Source: CAZNPW01 sp964575185
GTDB lineage: Bacteria; Pseudomonadota; Alphaproteobacteria; Rhodobacterales; Rhodobacteraceae
Reading direction: 5' to 3'
Assembly (NCBI GenBank): GCA_964575185.1
Contig: CAZNPW010000019.1
Coordinates: 1-56,026, forward strand
DNA: 56,026 nt
Shown piece by piece: positions 48,589 to 56,026 of the stretch. The notes beneath the pieces were generated by a model that was not told the origin of the DNA, searched no databases, and saw nothing but the letters and a program-made list of their open reading frames with translations. The position numbers were made by a program, and so were the translations under genes. Positions within the stretch are counted from its first letter, which is position 1. Each line of letters starts with the position of its first letter.

Positions 48589-51375
48589 ATGTTCATGATC
48601 GGCCCCATCGGCTTTGCGGTGCCCTGGCTGTTGCTGGGCCTCGTCGCGCTGCCGGTGCTGTGGCTGCTGCTGCGCGCCGTGCCGCCCGCGCCGATCCGGC
48701 GGCGGTTCCCGGGGGTGGCGCTGCTTCTGGGCCTGAAGGACGAGGAGACCGAGACCGACAGGACGCCGTGGTGGCTGCTGCTGTTGCGGATGCTGGCGGT
48801 GGCGGCGGCGATCGTGGCCTTCGCCGGGCCGGTCCTGAACCCGCAGCCGCGCGAGGGCGGGACGGCACCGCTTCTGATCCTGATGGACGGCACCTGGGCC
48901 GATGCCCGCGACTGGCCCCGCCGGACCGAGCGCGCCGCGGCGCTGGTCGCGGAGGCGGGGCGCGACGGGCGGCCCGTGGCGGTCGTCCGGCTGACCGACG
49001 ACCCGGAGCCTATAACGTTCCAAACCGCCGCGACGGTCGGCGCGCGGGTCGCGGGGCTGGTCCCGGAACCCTGGGCGCCGGCCGACCTGTCGGCCTGGAT
49101 CGACAGCCTGCCCGCGGGCGGCTTCGACAGCTTCTGGCTGTCGGACGGCCTGGACCATGCCGGGCGCGGCGACCTGACGGAAGCGCTGCAGGCGCGGGGG
49201 GCGCTGACCGTCTTCGAAAGCCCCCGGCCCCTTCTGGCGCTGCACCCCGCGACCTATGCCGACGGCGCGGTGCAGCTGGCGGCCAGCCGCCTGCCCGTCG
49301 CCGGGGGGCTGGCGGTCAACGTCATCGCCCGCGGCCCCGATCCTGCCGGGATCGACCGCGAGCTTGGCCGCAGCGTCCTGACCTTTGCCGCCGGGCAGGC
49401 GCGGGCCGAGGTGCCGCTCGACGTGCCACCCGAGGTCAGGAACCGCATCACCCGGTTCGAGATCGAGGGCATCCGCTCGGCCGCCGCCGTTAGCCTGGCC
49501 GACGACAGCCTGCAGCGGCGCAAGATCGCCATCATCGGCGGCGGCGCGGATGCCGAAGGGCTGCAGCTCCTGTCGCCCACGCATTACCTGGAACAGGCCC
49601 TGCGCCCCGCCGCCGACCTGATCGACGCCACGCTGACCGACGCGCTGATGGCGAGCCCCGACGTGGTGATCCTGGCCGACGTGGCGCGGCTGAACCAGGA
49701 CGAGACCGAGCGGCTGACCGAATGGGTGGAAGAGGGCGGGATGCTCGTCCGCTTCGCCGGACCGCGGCTGGCGGCCAGCGACCTGGCCCGCGCGGCGGAC
49801 GATCCGCTGCTGCCGGTGCGTCTGCGCGAGGGCGGGCGCACGGTCGGCGGCGCGATGAGCTGGGGCGCCCCCAAGACGCTCGCGCCCTTCCCCGAGGGCA
49901 GTCCGTTCCACGGGCTGCCGGTGCCGGATGACGTGACGGTCGAAAGCCAGGTGCTGGCGCAGCCGTCCCCCGAACTGGCGCAGCGCACCATCGCGGCGCT
50001 CGCCGACGGCACGCCGCTGGTGACGCGCAAGGTGCTGGACCAGGGACAGGTCGTGCTGTTCCACGTCACCGCCAACGCCGACTGGTCGACGCTGCCCCTG
50101 TCGGGCCTGTTCGTGCAGATGCTGGAGCGGCTGGCGGTCTCGACCCGCCCCGCCGCGCCGGATGCGGCCGAACTGGCCGGGCAGACCTTCACGCTCGACA
50201 GCCGGCTCGACGCCTGGGGGCAGGCGCAGGACGCAGGGAGCGTGGCGGGGGTGCCGGGCGAGGTGCTGGCGGCGGCGATCGGCGACGGTCCGGGGCCGGA
50301 CACGCCGCCCGGCCTTTACGCGGGGCCCGATCGCCGCGTGGCGCTGAACGTCATCGGTGCGGACACCGCGCTGGTCCCGGCCGCCTGGCCCGCGGGCGTG
50401 CCGGTCGAGGGCCTCGAGCCGCCGCCCGAGCGCGCGCTGAAAGGCTGGTTCCTGACCGCCGCCATGCTGCTGCTGATGGCCGACATCCTGGCCGCGCTGT
50501 TCGTCTCGGGCAAGCTGCGCGGCGCGACGGTGGCGATGCTCGCGGCGCTGGTCGTGCTGCCCGCGCCAGGCCGCGCGCAGGATGCCGTCGTGGCGCAGGA
50601 CACGCTCGACCCCGCGCAGGAGGCCTTTGCCCGCGAGGCGACGGGGGCGGTCGTGCTCGCCTACGTGCTGACCGGCGACCCCCAGGTGGACGAGATGGCG
50701 CGGGCGGGCCTGCAGGGCCTTGGCATGCGGCTTTACCAGCGCACCTCGGTCGAACCCGCCGCGCCGATGGGGGTGAACCCGGAAACCGATGAGCTTGCCT
50801 TTTTTCCGTTCCTCTACTGGCCGGTCACCGCCGACGCGCCCGACCTGTCGGACGAGGCGGCGGCGCGGCTGAACGACTACCTGCGCACCGGGGGCATGAT
50901 CCTGTTCGACACCCGCGACGCCGACACGGCGCGCGGCGGCGGCACGACGCGCGAGGGCGCGGCGCTGCAGCGGATCGCCGCGAGCCTCGACATCCCGCCG
51001 CTCGAACAGGTCCCGGCCGACCATGTGCTGACGCGGACCTTCTATCTGCTGAACGACTTCCCCGGCCGCTTCACCAGCGCCCCCACCTGGGTCGAGGCCG
51101 CCCCGCCCGATGCCGAGCAGATCGAGGGGATGCCCTTCCGCAACCTGAACGACGGCGTGACCCCGGTGGTGATCGGCGGCAACGACTGGGCGGCGGCATG
51201 GGCGGTCGACGACCGCGGCGTGGCGCTGTTCCCCGTGGGCCGCGGCTTCGCGGGCGAGCGGCAGCGCGAGATGGCCTACCGCTTCGGCATCAACCTCATC
51301 ATGTATGTCCTGACGGGCAACTACAAATCCGACCAGGTCCACGTGCCTGCGCTGCTGGAAAGGCTGGGCCAGTGA
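48589..51375 (+). CDS. Membrane protein with BatA-type N terminus and DUF4159
   Basis: 928 residues. N terminus: two membrane helices with the aerotolerance (BatA) pattern, FAVPWLLLGLVALPVLWLLL, RRRFPGVALLLG, TPWWLLLLRMLAVAAAIVAFAGP. The middle has VWA-like and Rossmann-like periplasmic segments (ILMDGTWADARDW; IIGGGADAEGLQLL). A further helix (GWFLTAAMLLLMADILAALF) precedes a C-terminal DUF4159 domain (VLAYVLTGDPQVDEMARAGL, FFPFLYWPVTADAP, LRTGGMILFDTRDAD, GINLIMYVLTGNYKSDQVH). ATG 48589 is 2 bp behind the DUF58 stop. Likely part of an envelope complex energised or assembled by MoxR. Confidence 0.88.
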   Translation: MFMIGPIGFAVPWLLLGLVALPVLWLLLRAVPPAPIRRRFPGVALLLGLKDEETETDRTPWWLLLLRMLAVAAAIVAFAGPVLNPQPREGGTAPLLILMDGTWADARDWPRRTERAAALVAEAGRDGRPVAVVRLTDDPEPITFQTAATVGARVAGLVPEPWAPADLSAWIDSLPAGGFDSFWLSDGLDHAGRGDLTEALQARGALTVFESPRPLLALHPATYADGAVQLAASRLPVAGGLAVNVIARGPDPAGIDRELGRSVLTFAAGQARAEVPLDVPPEVRNRITRFEIEGIRSAAAVSLADDSLQRRKIAIIGGGADAEGLQLLSPTHYLEQALRPAADLIDATLTDALMASPDVVILADVARLNQDETERLTEWVEEGGMLVRFAGPRLAASDLARAADDPLLPVRLREGGRTVGGAMSWGAPKTLAPFPEGSPFHGLPVPDDVTVESQVLAQPSPELAQRTIAALADGTPLVTRKVLDQGQVVLFHVTANADWSTLPLSGLFVQMLERLAVSTRPAAPDAAELAGQTFTLDSRLDAWGQAQDAGSVAGVPGEVLAAAIGDGPGPDTPPGLYAGPDRRVALNVIGADTALVPAAWPAGVPVEGLEPPPERALKGWFLTAAMLLLMADILAALFVSGKLRGATVAMLAALVVLPAPGRAQDAVVAQDTLDPAQEAFAREATGAVVLAYVLTGDPQVDEMARAGLQGLGMRLYQRTSVEPAAPMGVNPETDELAFFPFLYWPVTADAPDLSDEAAARLNDYLRTGGMILFDTRDADTARGGGTTREGAALQRIAASLDIPPLEQVPADHVLTRTFYLLNDFPGRFTSAPTWVEAAPPDAEQIEGMPFRNLNDGVTPVVIGGNDWAAAWAVDDRGVALFPVGRGFAGERQREMAYRFGINLIMYVLTGNYKSDQVHVPALLERLGQ

Positions 51376-53441
51376 ACGCGGTCACCGGGGTGGTGTTCGA
51401 CCCGCTGGTGCCCTGGTCGCTGATCTGGGGCCTGGCGGCGCTGTCGGTCGTGCTCGTGTCGGTGGCGCTGTGGCGGGGGCTCGGCGGCTGGTGGCTGCGG
51501 GCGCTGACGGCGGGCGTGGTGCTGACGGGCCTCGCGAACCCCGCGCTGCAGGACGAGACCCGCGCCCGGCTGAACGACATCGTGATCCTGGTGGTCGACG
51601 AAAGCGCAAGCCAGGGGCTGCCCGGGCGGACGGAGCAGACGGCGGCGGCGGTGGCCGCAGTGCAGGCCGAGGTCGCGGCGATGCCCGCGACCGAACTGCG
51701 GATCGTGCGCTTCCGCGACGGCGCGGACGATGCGGGCTCGCTCGCCATGACCGCGCTGGCCGAGGCGCTGGCGGAGGAGCCGCGGGCGCGGATCGCGGGT
51801 GCGATCCTGGTCAGCGACGGGCGGCTGCAGGACCTGGAGCTTGCCCCGCAGATGCCCGCACCGCTGCAGGTCCTGCTGACCGGGCAGGACAAGGACTGGG
51901 ACCGCCGCGTCCTGGTGCAGGACGCGCCCGCCTTCGCCATCGTCGGCGAGGAGGTGCAGCTGACCCTGCGGGTCGACGACCTGGGTGCGGCCCCCGGCGA
52001 TGCCACGGTCGACCTGACGATCACGGTCGACGCGAACGCGCCGCAGACCTTCACCGTGCCGCTGAACGAAGACCTGGAGCTGCCCGTCGTGCTGTCCCAC
52101 GGCGGCCAGAACGTGCTGCAGTTCGCGGTGGCCCCGGTGCCGGGCGAGCTGACCGACCGCAACAACCTGGCCGTGGTGCAGATGAACGGCGTGCGCGACC
52201 GGCTGCGGGTGCTCCTGGTGAGCGGAGAGCCGCACGCGGGCGAGCGGGTGTGGCGCAACCTCCTGAAGTCCGACCCGTCGGTCGATCTGGTGCACTTCAC
52301 CATCCTGCGGCCGCCGGAGAAGCAGGACGGGGTGCCGGTCAACGAACTGAGCCTCATCGCCTTCCCGACGCGCGAGCTGTTCATCGAGAAGATCGACGAG
52401 TTCGACCTCATCATCTTCGACCGCTACCGCGTGCGCGGCATCCTGCCGCAGAGCTACCTCGAATCGGTGCGCGATTACGTGACCCGCGGGGGCACCGTGC
52501 TGGTGTCGGCGGGGCCGGAGGCGGGGGTGGCCGACAGCCTGTGGCGGTCGCCCCTCGGCGACATCCTGCCCGTCGAGGTGACCGGCCGGGTGATCGAGGG
52601 CGCTTTCCGACCCGCGCTTACCGACCTAGGCCGCCGCCATCCGGTGACCGAGGGGCTGGAGGCGACCGCGCCCGAAGGCGGCTGGGGCCGCTGGTTCCGC
52701 ATGATGGACATGATCCCCCGCGCGGGCGAGACGCTGATGACGGGGCCGGGGGACCGGCCCCTGCTGCAGCTCGCGCGCGAGGGCGAGGGCAGGGTGGCCG
52801 TGCTGGCCTCCGATCAGGTCTGGCTCTGGGGGCGGGGCTACGACGGCGGCGGCCCGCAGCTCGAACTGCTGCGGCGGCTCGCGCACTGGATGCTGAAGGA
52901 GCCGGAGCTCGAGGAAGAGGCGCTGAACGCCACCGCCGACGGCCAGGTCCTGACGATCACCCGCCGCACCATCGCCGATGACCCGCCCGGCCCCGTCACC
53001 GTCACGGCCCCCGACGGCACCGTCACGCCCCTCGCCATGACCGAGGTCGCGCCGGGCCGCTGGGCGGTGGAATGGCAGGCCCCCGAGATCGGCCTCTACC
53101 GGCTGGAGCAGGGCGAGCTGACCCGCGTCTTCGCCGTCGGCCCCGGCAGCCCGCGCGAGTTCCGCGAGACGATCGCCGACGGCACCGCGGTGGGCGCGGT
53201 GGCCGCCACGACGGGCGGGGCGGTGTTCCGGCTGCAGGACGGGATGCCCGACATCCGCCTGGTCGGCGAAGGCCGCGCGGCGGCCGGGCGCGGCTGGCTC
53301 GGCCTGACCCCGCGCGACGCCTTCGTGACCGAAGACGTCACCATCGCGGCGCTTCTGCCCGGCTGGCTGTATCTGCTGCTCGCCAGCGTGCTGGCCATCG
53401 CGGCCTGGCTGGTCGAGGGGCGGCGGGTGCGGCGCGCCTAG
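51372..53441 (+). CDS. Membrane protein with glutamine-amidotransferase-like/VWA-like domains
   Basis: 689 residues, GTG 51372 overlapping the upstream stop (GTGA). Two N-terminal membrane helices (PLVPWSLIWGLAALSVVLVS; LRALTAGVVLTGLANPAL), then a VWA-like segment with VILVVDESASQGL (DxSxS MIDAS motif intact), a beta-rich central part, a class I glutamine amidotransferase-like (ThuA/GATase1) fold around LRVLLVSGEPHAGERVWRN and FDLIIFDRYRVRGILPQSYL, and a C-terminal helix (LLPGWLYLLLASVLAIAAWL). Last gene of the operon; convergent with the NYN gene and overlapping it by 4 bp. Confidence 0.87.
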   Translation: MNAVTGVVFDPLVPWSLIWGLAALSVVLVSVALWRGLGGWWLRALTAGVVLTGLANPALQDETRARLNDIVILVVDESASQGLPGRTEQTAAAVAAVQAEVAAMPATELRIVRFRDGADDAGSLAMTALAEALAEEPRARIAGAILVSDGRLQDLELAPQMPAPLQVLLTGQDKDWDRRVLVQDAPAFAIVGEEVQLTLRVDDLGAAPGDATVDLTITVDANAPQTFTVPLNEDLELPVVLSHGGQNVLQFAVAPVPGELTDRNNLAVVQMNGVRDRLRVLLVSGEPHAGERVWRNLLKSDPSVDLVHFTILRPPEKQDGVPVNELSLIAFPTRELFIEKIDEFDLIIFDRYRVRGILPQSYLESVRDYVTRGGTVLVSAGPEAGVADSLWRSPLGDILPVEVTGRVIEGAFRPALTDLGRRHPVTEGLEATAPEGGWGRWFRMMDMIPRAGETLMTGPGDRPLLQLAREGEGRVAVLASDQVWLWGRGYDGGGPQLELLRRLAHWMLKEPELEEEALNATADGQVLTITRRTIADDPPGPVTVTAPDGTVTPLAMTEVAPGRWAVEWQAPEIGLYRLEQGELTRVFAVGPGSPREFRETIADGTAVGAVAATTGGAVFRLQDGMPDIRLVGEGRAAAGRGWLGLTPRDAFVTEDVTIAALLPGWLYLLLASVLAIAAWLVEGRRVRRA

Positions 53442-54166
53442 GCCCGGTCGCGCACCTCCAGCCGGTTGCCGGTGCCGCCCTGGCGGACCTCGAACCGGCC
53501 GACCCTGCGCAGAAGGTCCGACAGCTTGGCCGCGCCGTAGGTGCGGGGGTCGAAGTCGGGGTTGGCCTGCTGGATCGTCTGGCCGACGAGGCCCAGGCCA
53601 TACCATTCGCCTTCGGGGTCGATGGTCTTCATCGCCTTGACGACGAGGGGGATCACCGCCGACGGCGGCTCGCGCGTGCGGGCGGGCGCGGGGACCTCGC
53701 CGCGCGTCTCGGCCGGGGCCTCGGCGTCCGACAGGATGTTCTCGATCAGGATGAACCGGTTGCAGACGTTGCGCAGCGCCTCGGGCGTCTTGCCCTCGCC
53801 GATGCCGATGACCTGCCGCCCGTCCTCGCGGATGCGCGAGGCGAGCCGGGTGAAGTCGCTGTCCGACGACACCAGGACGAAGCCGTCGAAGCGGCCGCCG
53901 TGCAGGATGTCCATCGCGTCGATGACGAGGCCGATGTCGCTGGCGTTCTTGCCCTTGGTGTTGGCCGACTGCTGGTGCATCACCAGCCCGAGCTCGAGCG
54001 CCTTCTTCTTCCACTGCCCCAGCGCGGCGCTTGACCAGTCGCCGTAGACGCGGCGCAGGCCGGGCTCCCCCAGCGTCGCGATCTCGCGCAGGATGGCCTC
54101 GGCCGAACCGGCCGACACGTTGTCGGCGTCGATCAGCACGGCGAGCAGCAGCGGGCGGTCGGCCAT
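53438..54166 (-). CDS. NYN domain ribonuclease-like protein with OST-HTH domain
   Basis: A 242-residue cytosolic protein. N-terminal NYN (PIN-like) domain: LAVLIDADNVSAGSAEAILR, RRVYGDWSS, SANTKGKNASDIGLVIDAMD, FVLVSSDSDFTRLASRIRED, with the acidic set D-D-N, D, DSD expected to bind Mg and cut RNA. C-terminal OST-HTH/LOTUS domain (about 165-235: VVKAMKTIDPEGEWYGLGLV, DFDPRTYGAAKLSDLLRRVG), an RNA-binding module. Resembles LabA/Limkain-type proteins. Targets unknown. Confidence 0.9.
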   Translation of the reverse strand: MADRPLLLAVLIDADNVSAGSAEAILREIATLGEPGLRRVYGDWSSAALGQWKKKALELGLVMHQQSANTKGKNASDIGLVIDAMDILHGGRFDGFVLVSSDSDFTRLASRIREDGRQVIGIGEGKTPEALRNVCNRFILIENILSDAEAPAETRGEVPAPARTREPPSAVIPLVVKAMKTIDPEGEWYGLGLVGQTIQQANPDFDPRTYGAAKLSDLLRRVGRFEVRQGGTGNRLEVRDRA

Positions 54167-54249
54167 GTGGCACCTCGTTTGCCCGCCACTGTCGCGGTTG
54201 CGGCGGCGGATGCAAGGGAACGTATCGCGGCCGGCGGGGTTCTCGGCGG

Positions 54250-54663
54250 ATGGACAGCACCGACATCCTGGAACTCGCCGCCGAGCGCGCCGTGATCGGC
54301 CGCCGCCGCGTCGACTGGCACCGCATCGTGGTGCGGACCGAAACCGACACGGTCGAACACACGGTCGAGGTGCCGCTGACCCGCGCCGAGGTGCAGGTCA
54401 CGCGGGTGCCCATGGACCGCGTTGTCGACAGCGTTCCCCCCGTCCGCACCGAAGGCTGCGTGACGATCCTGCCGGTGGTGGAGGAGCGGCTGGTGCGGCA
54501 GCTGGTGCTGGTGGAGGAGATCCACCTGCACCGCCGCGAGGTCACCGAGGTCGCGCGCGAAAGCATACCCCTGCGGCGGCAGCGCGCCGTCGTGGAACAG
54601 ATCGCCGTCGATCCGGGTTCGGAGGTATCCCACGATTTCTCCCACGAGGAAACCCGATCATGA
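54250..54663 (+). CDS. DUF2382 (YsnF/AvaK-type) protein, short
   Basis: 137 residues from ATG 54250 (MDSTDILELAAERAVIGRRR). Consists of one DUF2382 repeat: charged, mostly beta and helical, with VRTETDTVEHTVEVPLTRAE, VQVTRVPMDRVVD, VEERLVRQLVLVEEIHLHRR and REVTEVARESIPLRRQRAVV. This family is linked to stress response and photosynthetic-type envelopes, function unknown. The stop overlaps the next start (ATGA), so both DUF2382 proteins are made together. Confidence 0.85.
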   Translation: MDSTDILELAAERAVIGRRRVDWHRIVVRTETDTVEHTVEVPLTRAEVQVTRVPMDRVVDSVPPVRTEGCVTILPVVEERLVRQLVLVEEIHLHRREVTEVARESIPLRRQRAVVEQIAVDPGSEVSHDFSHEETRS

Positions 54664-55772
54664 CAGACTACATCCCCGGTGCGTCCGACATCGGCATGGA
54701 GGCGGGCAGCGACAGCCGCGCGCATCGTGCCGTCTCCGCCATGTTCGATACCCACGCGGACGCGGAGAAGGCGGTGAACATGCTGCGGCAGGCGGGCATC
54801 CCCGACGCGACGATCCGCATCACCCACGGCAACGAGCGGCAGGGCGCGCGGACCGGAAGCACGACCGAGGGCGATAACATGTCGACCTCGAAGGGCTTCT
54901 TCGAATCGCTCGGCGACCTGTTCTTCCCCGAGGACGACCGCGCGACCTATGCCGAAGGGCTGCACCGCGGCGGGCATCTGGTGACGGTCACGCACCTGAC
55001 CGAAACCGCCTGGCAGCAGGCGGTGGACGTGCTGGAGGACGCGGGCGCGGTCGACATCGACGAACGCAGCGAGACCTGGCGCAGCGAGGGGTGGAGCGCT
55101 GCGTCCGGAATGGCCGGTGCGGGCATGGCCGGGTCGGCGTCGGCCGGCACGGGCTTCGCCGAGGCGCAGGGCAGCTACGCGTCGGGGTCGGCGATGCAGG
55201 ATTCGGACCTGACCGGGCAGGACTTCACCCCGGGTGCCGCGCGGCTGGGCCAGCCCGCGACGATGACCGACGCCGACCGCGTGGCGGCCGCCGGCGGGGC
55301 GAGTGTCGGCATCGTCGGTGATGCGGGTAACGGCGGCGGGATGTCCGGCCTGGCCGCCGAGCGCGCGCAGTATGCCGACGCGATCGGCCGCGGCGACGAC
55401 ACCATCGAGGTGATGGAGGAGCGCCTGCGGATCGGCAAGCGCGAGGAACTCGCGGGTCGCGTCCGGGTGCGCGCCTACGTGGTCGAAGAGCCGGTGAACG
55501 AGACCGTCAGCCTGCGCGACGAGCGGGTCGAGATCGAGCGCCGCCCCGTGGACCGGGCGTTCTCGGGCAGCGCCGACGCCTTCGCCGACCGCACGATCGA
55601 GGCCGAGGCCTACCGCGAGGAGGCGGTGGTCAGCAAGGAGGCCCGCATCGTCGAGGAGATCGGCGTCCGCAAGACCGCGACCGAGCGGCAGGAGACCGTG
55701 CGCGATACCATCCGCCACACCGAGGTGGAGATCGAGGACGACCGCGACGACAGCCTGACCGGCCGCCGCTGA
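54660..55772 (+). CDS. YsnF/AvaK-type stress protein with GsiB-like hinge and DUF2382 domain
   Basis: 370 residues. N-terminal domain (about 20-140) like general stress protein 17M (AVSAMFDTHADAEKAVNMLR, GLHRGGHLVTVTHLTETAWQ, AVDVLEDAGAVDIDERSETW). A 100-residue Gly/Ala/Met/Ser-rich low-complexity linker follows (SGMAGAGMAGSASAGTGFAE). The C-terminal 115 residues are a DUF2382 domain (IEVMEERLRIGKREELAGRV, VEEPVNETVSLRDERVEIER, EEAVVSKEARIVEEIGVRKT). No signal peptide. ATG 54660 overlaps the upstream stop. Probably a general stress protein. Confidence 0.88.
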   Translation: MTDYIPGASDIGMEAGSDSRAHRAVSAMFDTHADAEKAVNMLRQAGIPDATIRITHGNERQGARTGSTTEGDNMSTSKGFFESLGDLFFPEDDRATYAEGLHRGGHLVTVTHLTETAWQQAVDVLEDAGAVDIDERSETWRSEGWSAASGMAGAGMAGSASAGTGFAEAQGSYASGSAMQDSDLTGQDFTPGAARLGQPATMTDADRVAAAGGASVGIVGDAGNGGGMSGLAAERAQYADAIGRGDDTIEVMEERLRIGKREELAGRVRVRAYVVEEPVNETVSLRDERVEIERRPVDRAFSGSADAFADRTIEAEAYREEAVVSKEARIVEEIGVRKTATERQETVRDTIRHTEVEIEDDRDDSLTGRR

Positions 55773-55777
55773 CCGGC

Positions 55778-55803
55778 CGGCCCCCCGGGACCTTCCGGGG
55801 GGC
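55778..55803. terminator. Strong bidirectional hairpin
   Basis: Perfect 10-bp stem GGCCCCCCGG / CCGGGGGGCC with a 6-nt loop, between two convergent genes, 5 bp from each coding end. No T-run, so it may act as a pause or with Rho, in both directions. Confidence 0.7.
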
Positions 55804-55807
55804 CCCG

Positions 55808-56026
55808 TCAGTAGACGACCACCGCGCGGATGCTCTCGCCCCGGTGCATCAGGTCGAAGGCGTCGTTGATGCGGTCGAGCGGCAGGGTGTGGGTGATCAT
55901 CGGGTCGATCTCGATGCGGCCCGCCATGTACCAGTCGACGATCCCCGGCACGTCGGTGCGGCCGCGCGCGCCGCCGAAGGCGGTGCCCTTCCAGACGCGC
56001 CCCGTCACCAGCTGGAACGGCCGCGT
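55808..56026 (-). CDS. S-(hydroxymethyl)glutathione dehydrogenase / class III alcohol dehydrogenase, C-terminal end only
   Basis: Only the last 72 residues are in the window; the gene continues past its right edge. The end reads GRVWKGTAFGGARGRTDVPG, IVDWYMAGRIEIDPMITHTL, PLDRINDAFDLMHRGESIRA, VVVY: the class III (glutathione-dependent formaldehyde) dehydrogenase C terminus, with the GGARGR-DVP and INDAFDLMH-GESIR blocks. It detoxifies formaldehyde as the glutathione adduct. Convergent with the DUF2382 pair across a strong hairpin. Confidence 0.92.
   Translation of the reverse strand, partial: TRPFQLVTGRVWKGTAFGGARGRTDVPGIVDWYMAGRIEIDPMITHTLPLDRINDAFDLMHRGESIRAVVVY

Noticed and set aside
52626..55718. 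A 1030-codon minus-strand open frame across the VWA-like, NYN and DUF2382 genes
   Set aside because: It crosses several well supported genes in the wrong frame and is Arg/Ala/Gly-rich throughout; typical GC-driven shadow.

Overview
The window is a very GC-rich, gene-dense stretch of an alphaproteobacterial chromosome, most likely from the Rhodobacterales (Rhodobacteraceae / Paracoccaceae group). Pointers are protein families typical of that order (DUF6478, the DUF5928-type GT14 glycosyltransferase, TIGR02186 next to a TauE/SafE permease, (2S)-methylsuccinyl-CoA dehydrogenase, DUF1491 next to era), frequent ATGA/GTGA start-stop overlaps, and three copies of an intergenic motif (GG-TATTT-GG-AAGATGAAG) that I recall as common in these genomes. 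No rRNA, tRNA, integrase, transposase or CRISPR was seen. Both ends cut a gene: ilvD on the left and a class III alcohol dehydrogenase on the right.

Layout. 1-7.7 kb (+): end of ilvD, a lipoprotein, a DUF6478 protein and partner, then gpmI, an EnvC-like factor, the protease ctpA and rppH. 7.7-13.7 kb (-): a YdeI-like protein, a small secreted protein, polA, a HIT protein and a GT14 glycosyltransferase divergent from a sulfotransferase (+). 14.6-18.9 kb (-): LLM oxidoreductase, DUF1491, era, rnc, lepB, acpS, with a decayed LacI-type DNA-binding fragment in front of acpS. 19.2-32.2 kb: a complete C-P lyase (phosphonate) island, made of phnM, a DUF1045 2H phosphoesterase, phnN-L-K-J-HAD-I-H-G, the regulator phnF, a hexapeptide transferase and the importer phnC-D-E1-E2. 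Candidate Pho boxes and a PhnF-type operator lie in front of the two main operons. 32.2-34.3 kb: a small peptide-modification locus (below). 34.3-37.8 kb: mcd, a NifU-type scaffold, tsaB, rimI. 38.0-43.5 kb: a BMP/Nup-type nucleoside ABC importer with a purine nucleoside phosphorylase. 43.6-46.6 kb: TSUP permease plus TIGR02186, hydroxypyruvate isomerase-like, DUF1285. 46.7-53.4 kb: a MoxR / DUF58 / DUF4159 / VWA-like membrane operon. 53.4-56 kb: NYN-OST-HTH protein, two DUF2382 stress-type proteins, a strong hairpin, and the alcohol dehydrogenase end.

The most interesting item is at 32.2-34.3 kb: a HEXXH-motif protein of the type now linked to 2-oxoglutarate-dependent peptide beta-hydroxylation, preceded 7 bp upstream by a 45-residue, Gly/Lys/Pro-rich peptide gene with a strong ribosome binding site, and divergent from an ATP-grasp-like protein. 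This looks like a minimal, probably undescribed RiPP (ribosomally made, modified peptide) locus. Secondary items: a palindromic repeat inserted in frame inside phnI, four 20-bp tandem repeats after rppH, a HAD phosphatase inside the C-P lyase operon, and a DUF1045 enzyme that could stand in for PhnP.
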